Source: Phycomyces blakesleeanus NRRL 1555(-) (taxonomy: Eukaryota; Mucoromycota; Mucoromycetes; Mucorales; Phycomycetaceae). Taken from it: DNA of 64,000 nt. Position numbers and translations under genes: made by a program. The stretch's first letter is position 1, and every line of letters starts with the position of its first letter. The stretch spans positions 434,001 to 498,000 of the forward strand of contig NW_017265157.1 in the NCBI RefSeq assembly GCF_001638985.1, written 5' to 3'. The notes beneath the pieces were generated by a model, which did not search any database, was not told where the DNA came from, and saw only the letters and a program-made list of their open reading frames with translations. This document shows positions 1 to 12,196 of the stretch, piece after piece.

Positions 1-573
1 CTGGTTGGTGAATCTGATTTTGATCCAAAATGCTTTTCGTACATCCTTGAATTCTTCAGCGAGGCAGCCGAGACGTTTGCCAAAGAAAACCAAGACCATT
101 CTTGGGAAGCATTCAGTGCTGGTCTCGTGGGAGCTTACTCTAGACAGTTTGATTCGGCCCGATACTCGTTACTTACAAAACAGGCTATTGTTGTTTTGCG
201 CGAAGAACTCGAATACTTTATTCTTCCTCAGGATAAGTCTAATCCATTGACCAGCACAGCAGACATAATCACATTGAAACAACTTAAACAAACAGCTGGA
301 CAACTTCTCAAGGCAGATGATCTCGTGTTTCATTCAATGTTACAAAACGTTAAGAGGGGGAACAATATAGTAGAAAGGGAACTGGTAGATATGTTGTGCG
401 ATTGTGGGTTCACTCGTTTGGACAGGTGGTTTTATCGAGAACTTGAATCGAAAAAGACATTCATCACAAGTGTGTCTCTGGTCAAGCTTAAGGTTGAAGA
501 CAAAGATAATATTATGGAGTCTGCAAAAAAGTTAATGGTCTTTTGGAAGAAGCCTGCGGTACGACCAACATAA
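1..573 (+). CDS. 3' end of an unrecognised protein-coding gene (partial)
   Basis: An open frame runs from base 1 (frame 1) to a TAA at 571-573, giving the last 190 residues of a protein whose start lies outside the window. The sequence is soluble and charged, with helix-rich stretches such as FSYILEFFSEAAETF and a basic C-terminus ending KKPAVRPT. I see no zinc finger, membrane span or catalytic motif and do not recognise the family. Codon use and composition look like real coding sequence, unlike the AT-rich spacers. The gene converges on eIF3m; an AATAAA-like signal sits near 837 in the shared 3' region. Whether 1-573 is one exon of a multi-exon gene cannot be seen here. Confidence 0.8.
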   Translation: MVGESDFDPKCFSYILEFFSEAAETFAKENQDHSWEAFSAGLVGAYSRQFDSARYSLLTKQAIVVLREELEYFILPQDKSNPLTSTADIITLKQLKQTAGQLLKADDLVFHSMLQNVKRGNNIVERELVDMLCDCGFTRLDRWFYRELESKKTFITSVSLVKLKVEDKDNIMESAKKLMVFWKKPAVRPT

Positions 574-1035
574 AAAAAACATATAAAGTGTATAGTATTT
601 GATATGTTCTATAATACTAATGGATATAAATTTCAATAGAGGAAGTGCTGGTGGGACTATACTCTAACAAAACTAGATAACATTCAAGTCAGACTGTGGG
701 TACGCCGTACATGGATCCTTGAGCTTTCCTTTGTTTAAAAAAAAGAGTCTTGGATTGCGTGTGTGCTTGTGTGTTCGTACATTTTGTTTATTTCAACTTG
801 TGAATTATTATTATTATTATTTTAAAAAAGGGATGCAATAAAATTTTATATCAACATTGAAACCAAATGCAAAGTGCTGCTTTATGTTTATTCTGACCGT
901 CGGTATTTTTGACATGACAAAGGTAATGTAGATAAACACAAAAAGAAGAATGAGATACGAAAAAAGAGTAAGAAAGGTGGGATTTTCTCTAAACAGGCAG
1001 ATTCCTTTTTTCTTTTGTTTACAAAAAAATATATA
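574..1035. other. Convergent 3' intergenic region
   Basis: 462 bases between the stop of the partial gene on the left and the stop of eIF3m. It is AT-rich, with a short ATT run near 806-820 and AATAAA at about 837. No gene is seen; it should hold both genes' 3' UTRs and polyadenylation sites. Confidence 0.6.
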
Positions 1036-2632
1036 TTAGTTCTTGGTGGCCACCTCGACAGACTTGTCTTCAATAACAACAGCAGAACCACCCTGAGAGC
1101 CACCTGCGATCAACTTGGCGTTGCTGATAATTGCCAAGATCTCATTTAGGCTGTCCTTCCAGGTGTTGAGTCTTGCACCCAATTGTTGCCATTGCTCCTT
1201 TCCGAAGACGCGATAGATGCTTCTGTGAACGATAACGTTCTTGTTGAGCTGATCCAGCTTGGCTTCAACAAGACCGGCACGGATCACATCAATAACCCAC
1301 ATCTCAACCTCATCCTCAGAAATATCCAATGCTTTTGCGACCTCAGCATAGGTTAATTCTCTAGCAAGGTTATCAGATCCAAGAGATGCAAGGGAAAGGA
1401 GACGCATCTTTCTCAGGTTGTTTTCGCTGTCTTTTACCAGGGTGGGGTTAGATGCAGCAAAGGTCTTGTATGTGGAAAGGTTGCCGTTCAAGAAGACATT
1501 GAGAAGCTCGTATTCGGGAGTTCCTTTGATCTTCTGAATAGCGCTGTATTGGAGGAGGTCTTCGAAGGCAAAGAAGTTTTCGGTGTCTACGGCGCGCGTA
1601 ACAGCTTCTTTGGCACAGTCTGTAGAAACGGTTTCTTGGCTGTAAGTCGACAACTTCTTCAACAAGAAATCAAGGGACAGCTTTCTGATAGAGTAGTCTA
1701 TGTTAGTCTCTCTTTAGGAAATGTATTTCAAAACGTACTCTTCACGGGCCTGTCTCAGTTTATCGCTGAGGTTGCTGTACAAGTTGCGTTCAGTCTCGAT
1801 ATCAATACCCCACTGCTTCACCCAACGATCAATGTGCTCCAGCTGTGCGTAGAGAGAATCCAATTCGTCGGCCTGTGCTGTCACATCAACCAATCCAACA
1901 AATGCGTTGTATCGGAGAGCAGAGGTGACAGGAAGTGCGTTGTAGAGATTAAGCAAGCTAGAAATACCCTTGTTATTATCAATATATTCTCTATACACTA
2001 TTTTCATAGAAACCTTACATCTTTTGCTTCAAGCTAGTCTTCTGGCTCTCAGTCTTGGACAATGTGTCGACAAGAGCCTGGACAGAGGCAGCGAGGTTGT
2101 TCTCGGGTGCACTCAAAGTGATGACAACAAGCAAGTTGAAAGCACCTTCAACCTCTAAAGCAAATTAAGAGGGATCCTCATTAACTAGTTAATTACGAAT
2201 TTCTGGAATTAACTTTTTTTCCCTCTTTACCTTTGTCATTCTCAGTAAGAAGTACTGAGGAGTCCTTTGCGAGCTTAGTATAGACTTCACTCTTCTTGTC
2301 AGAGGCCAACAAAGCCTTGATTTCCTTGACATAAGCTTCCTCTTTACCCTCCTCGCCTCTCAGCTTAGAGATGTAAGATGCCAGATCAAGGATCTAAAAT
2401 CAGCAGTGCCACAATATAATATTAGAGTAATGGTCATCCAACACCTATAATTCCATCGATTTCTTTTTTTTGGGGGTGGAGCTAATAAGCCACGATAGAG
2501 CGCCAGGACAGAAATGCAGACGTGTCTCTTGGTTTAAAAGTCGAAATTCTAATTGGTCTTGGGTACCAATTGAGAACGCAAGGTATTTACCTGGTTCTCG
2601 GGGGTAGTTTGAACAAAAACGTTAGCGGACAT
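1036..2632 (-). CDS. EIF3M: Eukaryotic translation initiation factor 3 subunit M (PCI domain)
   Basis: A five-exon gene, read on the minus strand: 2632-2591, 2393-2231, 2154-2019, 1957-1746 and 1697-1036. The exons sum to 1215 nt, encoding 404 aa. The start MSANVFVQTTPENQ lies in a 42-nt first exon. eIF3m is a core PCI subunit of the eIF3 complex that helps recruit mRNA and the 40S subunit in the cytoplasm. The recognition rests on the PCI C-terminal half, for example KMRLLSLASLG, DEVEMWVIDVIRAG and FGKEQWQQLGARLNTWKDSL, which match human EIF3M (FGKQQWQQL, LNAWKQNL). All introns are GT..AG and short: 48 nt for the last (branch-like CTAAC close to the acceptor) and 61 nt for the third. Two tempting alternative splices of 27-28 nt were discarded as too short. 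Length agrees with the family (about 370-410 aa). Confidence 0.93.
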
Positions 2633-5600
2633 AGAGTGACCAACAAAGGAGAGAGAGTTGGAACGGGTTGTCTCCCAAGCTTACTAGCAAAAAGGGTCAC
2701 TTTCGACAAACAAAAAAATTTCGATGTCACGTGACTTGAATACATCCTTAACAATTCCCGCTGGCGCACTTTGACACGCAGGAACAGCTTTGTGGTTGTG
2801 ATCTTTTACTTTATATATAATAATAACATCAACATCCTTAACCACCATAATTTTTATGAATAACAATAACTGAGGAAGAGTGATGGTCTAGGAAATTTTT
2901 TTGTTCATTTAAAAAGTTGTGAACTCTTCGCTTTTTATTAATCTCTCAATTTATTATCATTACTAATTAATGCCAAACATGCGGAACGGCTAACTATGAT
3001 ATCTTTAACGATTATATGATTAATCAAAGCTTTTGCAGTATGTTTTAACTTCAAAATTCGCATGCATATCTAGTATTTTCATAAATCTTAGTAATTGTTT
3101 TGACATTAAAAGAATCTTGTCTTTAATTTGGCAACAAAGGATTCCCATCTTTGAAGAGGAGAAACGACGAGAGAGAGAGAGTCTGGTGGCTTTTTCTTGT
3201 CTTGGGTATTGGAATAAATCTAATGCTTCCTAAAAATGGCTTCGAGATTCCTGTCAAATAAGAAACCGAGAAAGTATAAAAATATTGACTTCTTGGCGTA
3301 AAACTCTAGTAGTGTAAAGAAAAGAGAATAGTTGTGGAAACGATTCTTTATTTAAAAAAAACTATACGCGAAGAATATCAAATGCATACATATGTATATG
3401 GTTTCATCTTTCATTATATTCGATATTTATTAGTAGGTTATATTAAACCCCTAAGTCTAGTAGTTAGAATTGAGAGAAAATAAGCCGTTTTTAAATATGA
3501 AACCGTGTTTCTGTTTGTACTTTTCTTTAAAAATAATATATATATATATCTATATAATCTTGGAAAAGCAAATTGACTAGATCTGTCTGTATTATTTATC
3601 AAATGTGAGTACTATTGAGATATTACACATATACAGACTATACAAAAAAAACTAGAAATACTATATTTAGTTTCTAACGTTTTAGCATCAAGAGTTGCGA
3701 TTCTAGAGTATAGAGAACAAATGATACGAAAATGGCTGCATTTCAGTGCTTTTGGATCTTCTGGGAGATGAGTGGAGACTTACTTCCGGATTGACGGTTT
3801 TATTGAGGAATGTTCTAAAGAAGTAAAAAGGAGTTCTAGAGTTTGCTTTTTGCCTTTCTATTTATGAATTGTTTGTTTTGAAACATATATATTATATACA
3901 TAATATTGTTAAGCATGGGATCAGATTATGACTTTATAAGATGGGTATCAGCCAACATAGTATTTAATTCCTTAGAATTAACTACAATTGGTGCTTTGTT
4001 TTGTGCTTGTGTTATTTGCTGTATATGTCAGACGAACAGAATATAAGTATAAATAATAATAATGTTGTTTTTCAACATTACAACTTTTAAACATCTTATA
4101 TTATTCGTACTACTGGGCTGTTTAGAGCGGAGGGAATACATTCTATATCAGAGGCACTTACGCTTTGTTTTATTGTTGTTATTTTCTCTAACACCAAAAT
4201 TTCGCGTCTTTCCGCAAGTAAATAAAGATGTAGAAAGCAAAATTACATTTGCCTTTGACCTTTTTGAGTTGGTGTCTTACGTAACAGATATTCTAATAGG
4301 TTTGATATATAGATTTTCTCTTGTACAAGAAAAATTGATCATGCTTTGATTTTTTTTCTTTGTAAAGTAGCCAAACAACCGTTTTTTATTGTGTTAAAAT
4401 ACTGAAAATACGACATTTAATTGGAGTATTTATTTATAAATAACAGTTACTTATGCTTTAGAAAGTATGGACCTCATGATTAAAGTATGATATTAACCAG
4501 GAATATCCTAGAAAAAAAATACTACTACTTTATTAGTATTTTATTCCGTTTGATATAATTAATTTTGAAGCAGTTAATATAGGCACGGTCGTATTTATTT
4601 ATTTGTAAATGAGAAGGTTGTATACTTGGCGGATATATATATATATACTTAAGAGGGAAGCTGCATTCGTAGAATATTATGAATCATATAGTAAATAAAA
4701 ATACAGCACAATATAGCTATGATATTGATCGATTGTTTTTTGTCACGGTACTCGATCAAGTATATTTGTGTTTTTGGTTATATATCCAATTAGTGCGACA
4801 AACAGATGCAGATATCAGGCCTAGAATTATGTATATATATATATTTGAAAACACAAATGTTTATGAAAATCAAGCTGTTCCTTTGTATATGATAGCCGAG
4901 ATATTCAATTTTCAAAGAAAAATAAATAAAGTACAGTGGTCTAGAAAACATAAATGGTGAGCTAGTTAAAGATAGGAAAAACAACAATTAGTTATTGGTT
5001 AGATTAAAGAGGCACATTGTTCTTCATTTGATATAAGTTAGATAGTAAATAGTATATAATATTTATGTGAAAATACCACTGTGTACTTGCGGAAGAAGCT
5101 AAACTAACTATCGAAAGATTGTATCCACTATTTATAAGCAATAAATACATTGTGCTTAATAGAGCTATTATTGCGAAAATATGTAACATACAAGACAATA
5201 GTTTTATAGTATTATACAAAGTGAATAAAAGACAAAAAGAAATCGAGTAAAATGAAATACAAATCCAAAAGAATATTCTACTTGGTTGTTTATAAGAATA
5301 TAGGTAATACCTGAAATAATTACTTAATAGTGATAGCTCCGACGAGCAGGTTAGTAAATCCCAAAAAAAACAGCTCCATTGCTTTCTCTTTTTCTTATTT
5401 TTAACGAGTACAACCGTTGTTTTTTTTGTGGATATCAAGTATCAATTAGCACAGCCCCATCTTTATTTGCAGTAATTTTTGTTACACTTTATTTTGCACG
5501 CTTCAAGAAGGTGGAGACAATTAGGTAATTGTGCTGCATATTACTGGTTGGTGAAGCTTACCGATCAGGTACATGCGATCAAAGATTGTTTTCTTTTGTG

Positions 5601-6290
5601 TACTGAGCTTATTTTAGGTGTCTGATCACAAAGAATCTGGGTGAAGCATATCTTGTCCTGCGATGATCAAGATTCTTATCATTACCATTTGTCGGTGGAT
5701 ACATAAGAATGAACTGTTTTGAAAACATACCTTTTTTTACTCTCTCTGGATTGTTTTTATCTGGTTAGACTTCTCTCACGCACCATTAATCTTTATATGG
5801 ATTACAGCTTGCAATTAATCTGTCAATAGGGAAAATTACCCGTATTTCATGTAATTCCAAAAACTGCTCTAGAGACATTGGCCAGAATAGCGGAATTTAA
5901 ACACTGCTTGTAGAGATGGTGAATTATGTTAGTCATATGATGGATGTGAGCTCGATAACAGATACCGTTCACCATTAAAAGAAAAAGAAAAAAAAAATAC
6001 AATAATAATAAACAAAGGTTTAGAATTTTATTATATGACTTTTTAAAGGAATAATGATAAAATTGAACTGAATCTTGGACTCTATTTTATAGGCTAATTT
6101 GAATAGCCTTTTTCCCAAGATCATACAACACTGTCAAATTTCTTGGAATAGTAATCGACCCGAGAGACTATAGTATTAGGTTCGTGTGTACTTGCGAATT
6201 CTCGGGGGGGACTGGCAGTGGTTACAGTATAGTGCAAATTCAAGAAAGCATGTATATACTGTGGCTATCTAATCAATGGATACTTGAACC
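2633..6290. other. Gene-poor AT-rich spacer
   Basis: About 3.7 kb between eIF3m and the Cys-rich protein gene. The first few hundred bases are the eIF3m promoter. The rest is AT-rich with TATATA runs (3536-3550, 4630-4650). Frames at 4062-4349, 4679-4960 and 5004-5438 are open, but they encode Ile/Tyr/Phe/Leu-rich sequence typical of AT-rich noncoding DNA and resemble no family. I see no gene. Confidence 0.55.
2727..2734. promoter_or_regulatory. Palindromic E-box TCACGTGA upstream of eIF3m
   Basis: The palindrome TCACGTGA lies about 95 bases upstream of the eIF3m start codon, a plausible distance for a proximal element. CACGTG is the known core site of bHLH factors such as Cbf1 in fungi. A function here is inference from position and sequence only. 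Confidence 0.4.
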
Positions 6291-7020
6291 TTAACACAAA
6301 AGCGTAAAAACAAGCACAATCCCAGAAAGCAGCGACACACACATGACTGGGTAAGCGGATAATGATGCAGTGGATGCTTTAGGATTTTTTTCAATATTGT
6401 CCTCGAGATCTCGATTGCCTTTGTAATTTAAATTTGGATTCATGGCTACGGCTGCGGCTGCGGCTTCTGCGTGAGAGTTTGCTAATCTTGGTTCATCCAA
6501 GTGAATTGGTGACATACCAAAATTGCCGTTCTCACTAGTACTGTTGACAGAGGCTGCTCTCCATCTTCTATCTGTCCCACCTTGAGATTGTTTTGTCAGC
6601 CCTGATTCTCCATCTACTCTATTTTGAGATTCTATTTCAGCTCCAAGAAAATCGCATGCCTCCTTAACGTATCGTAGTTGGCCTTCCTCTTGAGCTTAAA
6701 ACATAATCAGCTGGCCAGTCTATAATTGTGTACCATGCACTTACCGAACATATCATAGCTGTCCCCACACTCAGTGTAACATGCCAACAGTTGTTTCTGA
6801 GCAGAACATCCACAGGACGTCATGCTGTTAGATTCACATGCATCAACAGCAGCCTTTCCTGTTTTCATACAGAGTCGGAACCTATTTAATATATATTTAT
6901 AGAGCATTAGCGCGTGAAATGTGGGATTTAATCCCATCTATTTTACATTGCATTGGTCTCACAAGCACAGGACAGCCTGGCTATCAAGAAGAGGTTGACC
7001 ATGAGAAAAGCGAGTTTCAT
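6291..7020 (-). CDS. Secreted Cys-rich protein, probably GPI-anchored
   Basis: Three exons on the minus strand: 7020-6947, 6881-6745 and 6694-6291; 615 nt, 204 aa. Introns are 65 and 50 nt with GT..AG ends. The start MKLAFLMVNLFLIARLSCAC is a typical signal peptide. A Cys-rich region follows (FRLCMKTG, DACESNSMTSCGCS, LLACYTECGDSYDMF and a later EACDF), suggesting a small disulfide-bonded domain. A Ser/Thr/Asn-rich stretch comes next, with an Ala run. The protein ends in a hydrophobic tail (VMCVSLLSGIVLVFTLLC) after small residues (STASLSA), the pattern of a GPI-attachment signal. The expected location is the cell surface or wall. The cysteine spacing does not clearly fit CFEM (eight cysteines), so I leave the family open. 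It lies tail-to-head with the P5 ATPase gene. Confidence 0.8.
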
Positions 7021-7171
7021 ACCAAAACGTCGAAGTTAGTAGAGTAAAAAGGGTCTAAAGGTCAACTTACATTCTCTCTAGCCCTTTAGATTCTCTAGTC
7101 TGATTCTAAACATTTATGTATTTGCTGTCATTTGTCTTTAATATAGGTAATGGCGGTATTGATGCCAGCAA

Positions 7172-7229
<58 letters not shown>

Positions 7230-7230
7230 T
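7172..7230. repeat. (TAA)n microsatellite
   Basis: About 19 uninterrupted ATA/TAA units between the start of the Cys-rich protein gene and the end of the P5 ATPase gene. The two neighbouring coding regions are only about 300 bases apart, so the tract lies in a short region that must hold one gene's promoter and the other's 3' end. Confidence 0.95.
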
Positions 7231-7318
7231 ATGCAAATGAATAAGAGAGAAAAATGAAATTGTACAATGTGATATAAACCATGCAATGATGTAAAAAGAT
7301 AAATAGACATAAAGGAAT

Positions 7319-10300
7319 CTAAAGCTTAAAGGTAACACGTTTGCTCTTGGGGTCATTCTTGCTTCTCTTAATCGCCCAGTCGCGAACAATCCAAAGGACA
7401 ATTACACGCTCCCAAATGATATTGGCCAAGCAATTTGCCAGCATGAACCCCCACAATTGCCAGCGGAACCATTTCGGAAGTACATTATGGCCAAATGCAG
7501 AATTATATGATTCAATCTTCCACCATGGCATTGGATATCCAAGTGTATTGTGCAATACGTCTGGGTCACCACAATTGATACGGAACTAAAAGATGATTAT
7601 AAATCAACCAATGTCCCCCAAAAAATAACATTGGTCTATCCTAATTAACTTACAATACAACTATAAGGATTCGGGTCTGCAAGAGTAATAAAGCTGGTGC
7701 TAATAAAAAAACAGGACCACACAAATACGAGAATGTAGTTACGCCACCAGGATTGTCTAAAAGCTGAACCAAAGTTTACAATGGCCCCATTATTGAAAAA
7801 TTGGAAGATAATGACAAGTGAGATAACTTCAGACTCGTAATTGTCACCCAGGAGCCACCATTTTGCAGAATCGATAGAAGAACTATCAAACTCATTGCAG
7901 ATAAACCAGTCTTGTTGGAAAAGCCAGGCAACACTATATATACATTTAAAGAAAATTAATAATAGTAAATAAAAAGAAATAAGAGGCAAGCATTTTGGAA
8001 TTTATATTATTTTCGATCACTTTACCTGCTCACGATAAACCAAAAATTGATAAAAATTACTCCCAAACAAGAAGCCAAGGTGTAAGGCCCTAATGGTTTA
8101 GCAGTAGGCCGCGATGGCCCCAATTTATGAGCAGGTTTTGCTTGAGTGATGGCAAATGTCATACTTGTTGTGATGAAGCCTATAAATGAAAATTTGGTTA
8201 AACTTATAAACCAATAAATAACAAGGACTTGTTTTAAACACACCATCAATTGTAATCCAGATCGATTGAGGTGCAATCACAGTAAAATAAAACATAATAA
8301 GCTCCCAAAAGGCCATGGATTCACCATAAAGGATAAGGAATTTGTAGTTTGCAAAACTTGTAGCCAAAGCTGATCGGCCTTGTCTTAATAGTTCCACGCA
8401 CTGCAAAACAGATCTATTGTAAGGTTATAAGATTAGTTTATCTTCTGTTCCTAATAGTGTAAAAAATTAGCTTTACCTATTGCCTGTGCTAAATGGAGAA
8501 ACAATGGAGGCTTCAGCCTCAGAAAGTGCGAGGCCCACATGAGCTGCTCTCAATGCACCACAATCATTTCCACCGTCTCCACACATTGCCGTAACTCCCT
8601 TTTCCATATGAAGTTGTACGCATTCAACCTTGTGGTTTGGTGTCATGCGTGCAAACACGCGTGTATGGAGCAGAAACTTACGAATCACACCTTGTTCAAA
8701 CAAAAACTCAAATGCTCTTCCCGTCATGGCCAATTCGACTGTCTTCATTTCAATTCTCGTGAAGTCGTCTTCGAGTACTTGATCGATATCCACCTCTTTT
8801 TCAGAATCTATATCGGTCCAAACCACACTTCCATTCTTTACATCACCCAGAATAGCACGTTGACCAGTACTGATCATACCACATTGACGAGCAATAAATA
8901 TTCCTGTCAGTGCTGTGTCTCCGGTGATCATCACTGTACGAACATCACCACCTTTTAGTTCTGCAATAGCTTCGGTGGTATCATCCTTAAGCTTATTGCG
9001 GAACAAAATAAAGCCTGAAAAGTTACACAAAGATTCCATATCTTCTCGGCTCATGGTTTTAATTTCTTCCATCGTTATATCTTCTCCAAGTACACCAAGA
9101 TTTCGATGAGCTAATGCAAGTACATAACACCCTTCTCGTGCGTAATGTGCCGCAGTACGGTCATAATAAGCCGGAACGGATTGTGGACGTGAAAGTTGTT
9201 TGATACGTTCAAAAGATCCTTTGAGGAATACATGTACTCTGTATGTAGATGTGTCCAATACCGTAACAGATTGAGATGCCCGGGAATGTATAAATTCGAA
9301 TCGTTGGAGGACATGCACAGGAGCTCTCTTTACGTCAGGTTTTACAGATGGTGGTATGAGGGTATCGAGATAATCAGGGTCAGCAGGTGGTAGAAGTTCC
9401 CACTTCATTGCATTAAATGACTCGATGTCAACTGGATTTCCGATATACTGGCCATGCACTTTTGTAACTGCGTGACAGGTTGCAATACCCATAGCAAGAA
9501 TATGTTGCATATTCAATGGATCCTCTTCTCTACCCTCAAACGGCATAGTTATGTCTAACGGAGCTCTAGCACTTCCATAAAAATCGAGACCTTCGCGAGT
9601 CAATGTACCAGTTTTATCGAAACAGAAGATACGGACTTTTCCAGACAAATTGATACGAGGTAGATCTATACAAAGAATGTTTTTGGTGCGGAGACGGGCC
9701 GCACAGACAGACTGGTTGATAGTAAAGGCTGCAGGCAAAAGAGGGGAGAAGATCTGGGACATGGTAAACACTCCATAGTACCAGCTAGTGATGTTGCCTC
9801 GTCCCATTAGGTATAACGCAAGGGCAAAAGCAACCGCTCCCCAAATAAGTAAAATAGAAATGGCTAGCTTGAGATGTTCATGAAAGATAAAACTGATGGG
9901 TGCTGGAAAAAGTATCTTGTGGATCAAGGTGCCCTTTTCACTTGTAATTCCAGTACGTAAGACAACTGCGATAACACGGTCTTTACCCTGGGACGGCATA
10001 GTCTGGGACACAAGCGTACCCGCAAACAGGGTACTTGATTTTCCAGGACCATCGGGCAGGTAAAGCCCGTCATCTTTTGGAACAGAAAATTTTCGGATCG
10101 GCATGGCTTCACCCGTCAATGAAGATTCGTTTACAACCACAGATCCACACAGGAGGACTGAATCGCACGGTAGTTTTGTGTGCTCACATACTATGAATAC
10201 ATCACCTGGAACCAATGTAGCACTTGATACATTTTGTTTCCATTCACCATCTCGTAGAACACTAACATCGGTTACATCTTCTGCCATTTCTTTGATACGG

Positions 10301-12196
10301 TTTTCTGCTCTCAATCTTAAAATCACTCGGATGATTGCTGACAGAAGAATTATGCCGGTTTGAACTAATCCCATGGGGTAATACTGAAAATAGCTATCCC
10401 CGATTTCACAATAAGTCTCATTAGAGTTTCAAACAAAAAAAAAGTTTGTTTGTGAATACTTACTACCAAACCCACATACACATCATCTGGTAAAGGTATA
10501 GAAGGGAACTGAACCTATTGATATGTAAGAAAAAAATAGTTAAACCTATTTCTTTATCACTTACTCCTGAATAATAGCGAGCGGAATAGTCGGTACATTG
10601 ACAGGAATGATATTTGGGCCTAATAATTCATGCCGCTGTGCTGCTTCAACAGTATCAAGTCCGTTTGACCATTTGTGAATGTTGTTATTGGTTTTACCGA
10701 GGCTGAATGTGTAAGGTTCGAATTTATTCTTATCGTTGAGCACATAACGCATGCATTGGTATTCAAAATAACGACGCTTTTGCGCAGTTAGGTGTATTGG
10801 ACAACTCTCCACCAAAATATCCATTCTATAGCAGTAACATTTTTTTATAAATATTCCCGGATTTGGTTTGTATTTAGTAGTATTGATTGTTACAAACACA
10901 CGATTCTTACCCAAGCCTCTTGGAGACACGTTGCTCAAGTATGCCGATCTTGGAAATCCAGGTATCCCCATTACTCAAAAATACAATCTCGTCCTGTCGG
11001 CGTTCTACTTGAATTACCGGACTGTCGTAAACGTACGATTCGATGCGGAAATAGTTCCGTATTGTTCTCCGTTTTAGCATTACTATGCAAAACCAGGCAG
11101 CTGATATGTGCCAGACCGCACAAAAGATCTTTGAAGAGGAATCCGAAGACAAGAAAACTGAAAGCGCTTCACCACCAAGTGTACCATCTATATAAAGTAT
11201 GGTTAGAGTTGATCAAGACGGTATTTGACATACAATAATCTCCAACCAAGCATCCAAGAAAAACCATAAATAAAAGAGTGGTGACTACGACCGATCCAAA
11301 ACCAAGGAGCCCAAAATAGTCATTACGGAATCCACGGAAAACAATATTTTGGGATTCACTAGTACTGGTACTCTGAGATTCATCGTCTATGCTCATCGTC
11401 GTATTGGTATGAATTTGCGTTTTTAACGGTGAAACGTTCTCTGTCAAGGTTTCCTCCTTTTCGTTGATACCGTCTTGAGGTATAATTAGTTTCGGAGACC
11501 GTGTATTCTTAACGTCTCTGTAGAATCTGGCCTCTCTGATCGATTTGTAGACATGCCAAAGTGCCAACAATAAGGCCTCGAATCCTGTCAATGACCAGAT
11601 GGCTATCCACATCGGTTCTCTAAATGTAAATGTTGGGTCAGGGACGACTGGACACTGTCTCCAGACGGGTGTTCCATCGAATGAACCCCAACTGGCTGTG
11701 TTTTCAAGACCTGAAGCAGCTGCGCAGAGATTCTGAGTCTGGTTTACTTGGTTTTGTGGGTCAAAGTGAGTGATGTTGATCCGTTGACCAGCAGCACATG
11801 GTACATAGTTTGAAAGCACAGAGGCATTGTCGCACAAGCAAAGATTTGGTATTGTGTCACAAGAAGGCTTACAGGTTCCATCGTTACAAAACAAAAGATT
11901 ATCTGGACAGGAAGGCGCGAGTGCGACAGGACAGAGGTTGTGGTTTGGTACACATAGAAGAGGGCAATCGACATTACTTTTTGAATGAAGAGGACACGTA
12001 TTGCCGTATCTATCGTAATCATTTGCTATAATATATAGACGAATATAAAAGGTAAGGAGTAAAATGTCAAGATATACAGTATGAGGAAAATATTGCCCTT
12101 TTGGACGCAAGTGTTACCAATCTCAAATAGTGGCAATGCTCCAATGCCTGTCACAATAAAAGAGGTATAAACGAGACCGAGAATAATCACTCTCAT
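7319..12196 (-). CDS. P5B-type (ATP13A2/Ypk9-like) transport ATPase with Cys-rich ectodomain
   Basis: Ten exons, minus strand: 12196-12118, 12025-11234, 11187-10911, 10825-10565, 10514-10464, 10393-8477, 8413-8244, 8179-8026, 7933-7654 and 7585-7319; 4248 nt, 1415 aa. It opens with a signal peptide (MRVIILGLVYTSFIVTGIG). A roughly 180-residue extracytoplasmic part follows, with many Cys (CPLLCVPNHNLCP, CNDGTCKPSCD) and N-glycosylation sites, then a membrane span (IWSLTGFEALLLALW). The P-type core has FEPYTFSLGKTNN and RHELLGPN, TGEA at about 580, SPLLP in M4 at about 703, the phosphorylated Asp in DKTGT at about 746 and GDGGND at about 1092, with membrane helices to the end. P5B ATPases act in vacuole or endolysosome membranes; ATP13A2 exports polyamines. 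Substrate here is unknown. Oddities: the usual P5B PP(A/V)LP reads SPLLP, and TGES reads TGEA. The KFEPYxF/LLGPN block supports P5B over P5A. Confidence 0.92.

Noticed and set aside
1698..1724. 27-nt intron GTACGT..AAAG in eIF3m
   Set aside because: Too short for the spliceosome; the 48-nt intron GTGAAG..CATAG keeps the frame and has a CTAAC branch site.
5004..5438. 144-aa minus-strand open frame rich in Leu/Ile/Tyr/Ser
   Set aside because: Composition is that of translated AT-rich DNA, with a poly-Lys start and no domain; no splice context or promoter supports it.
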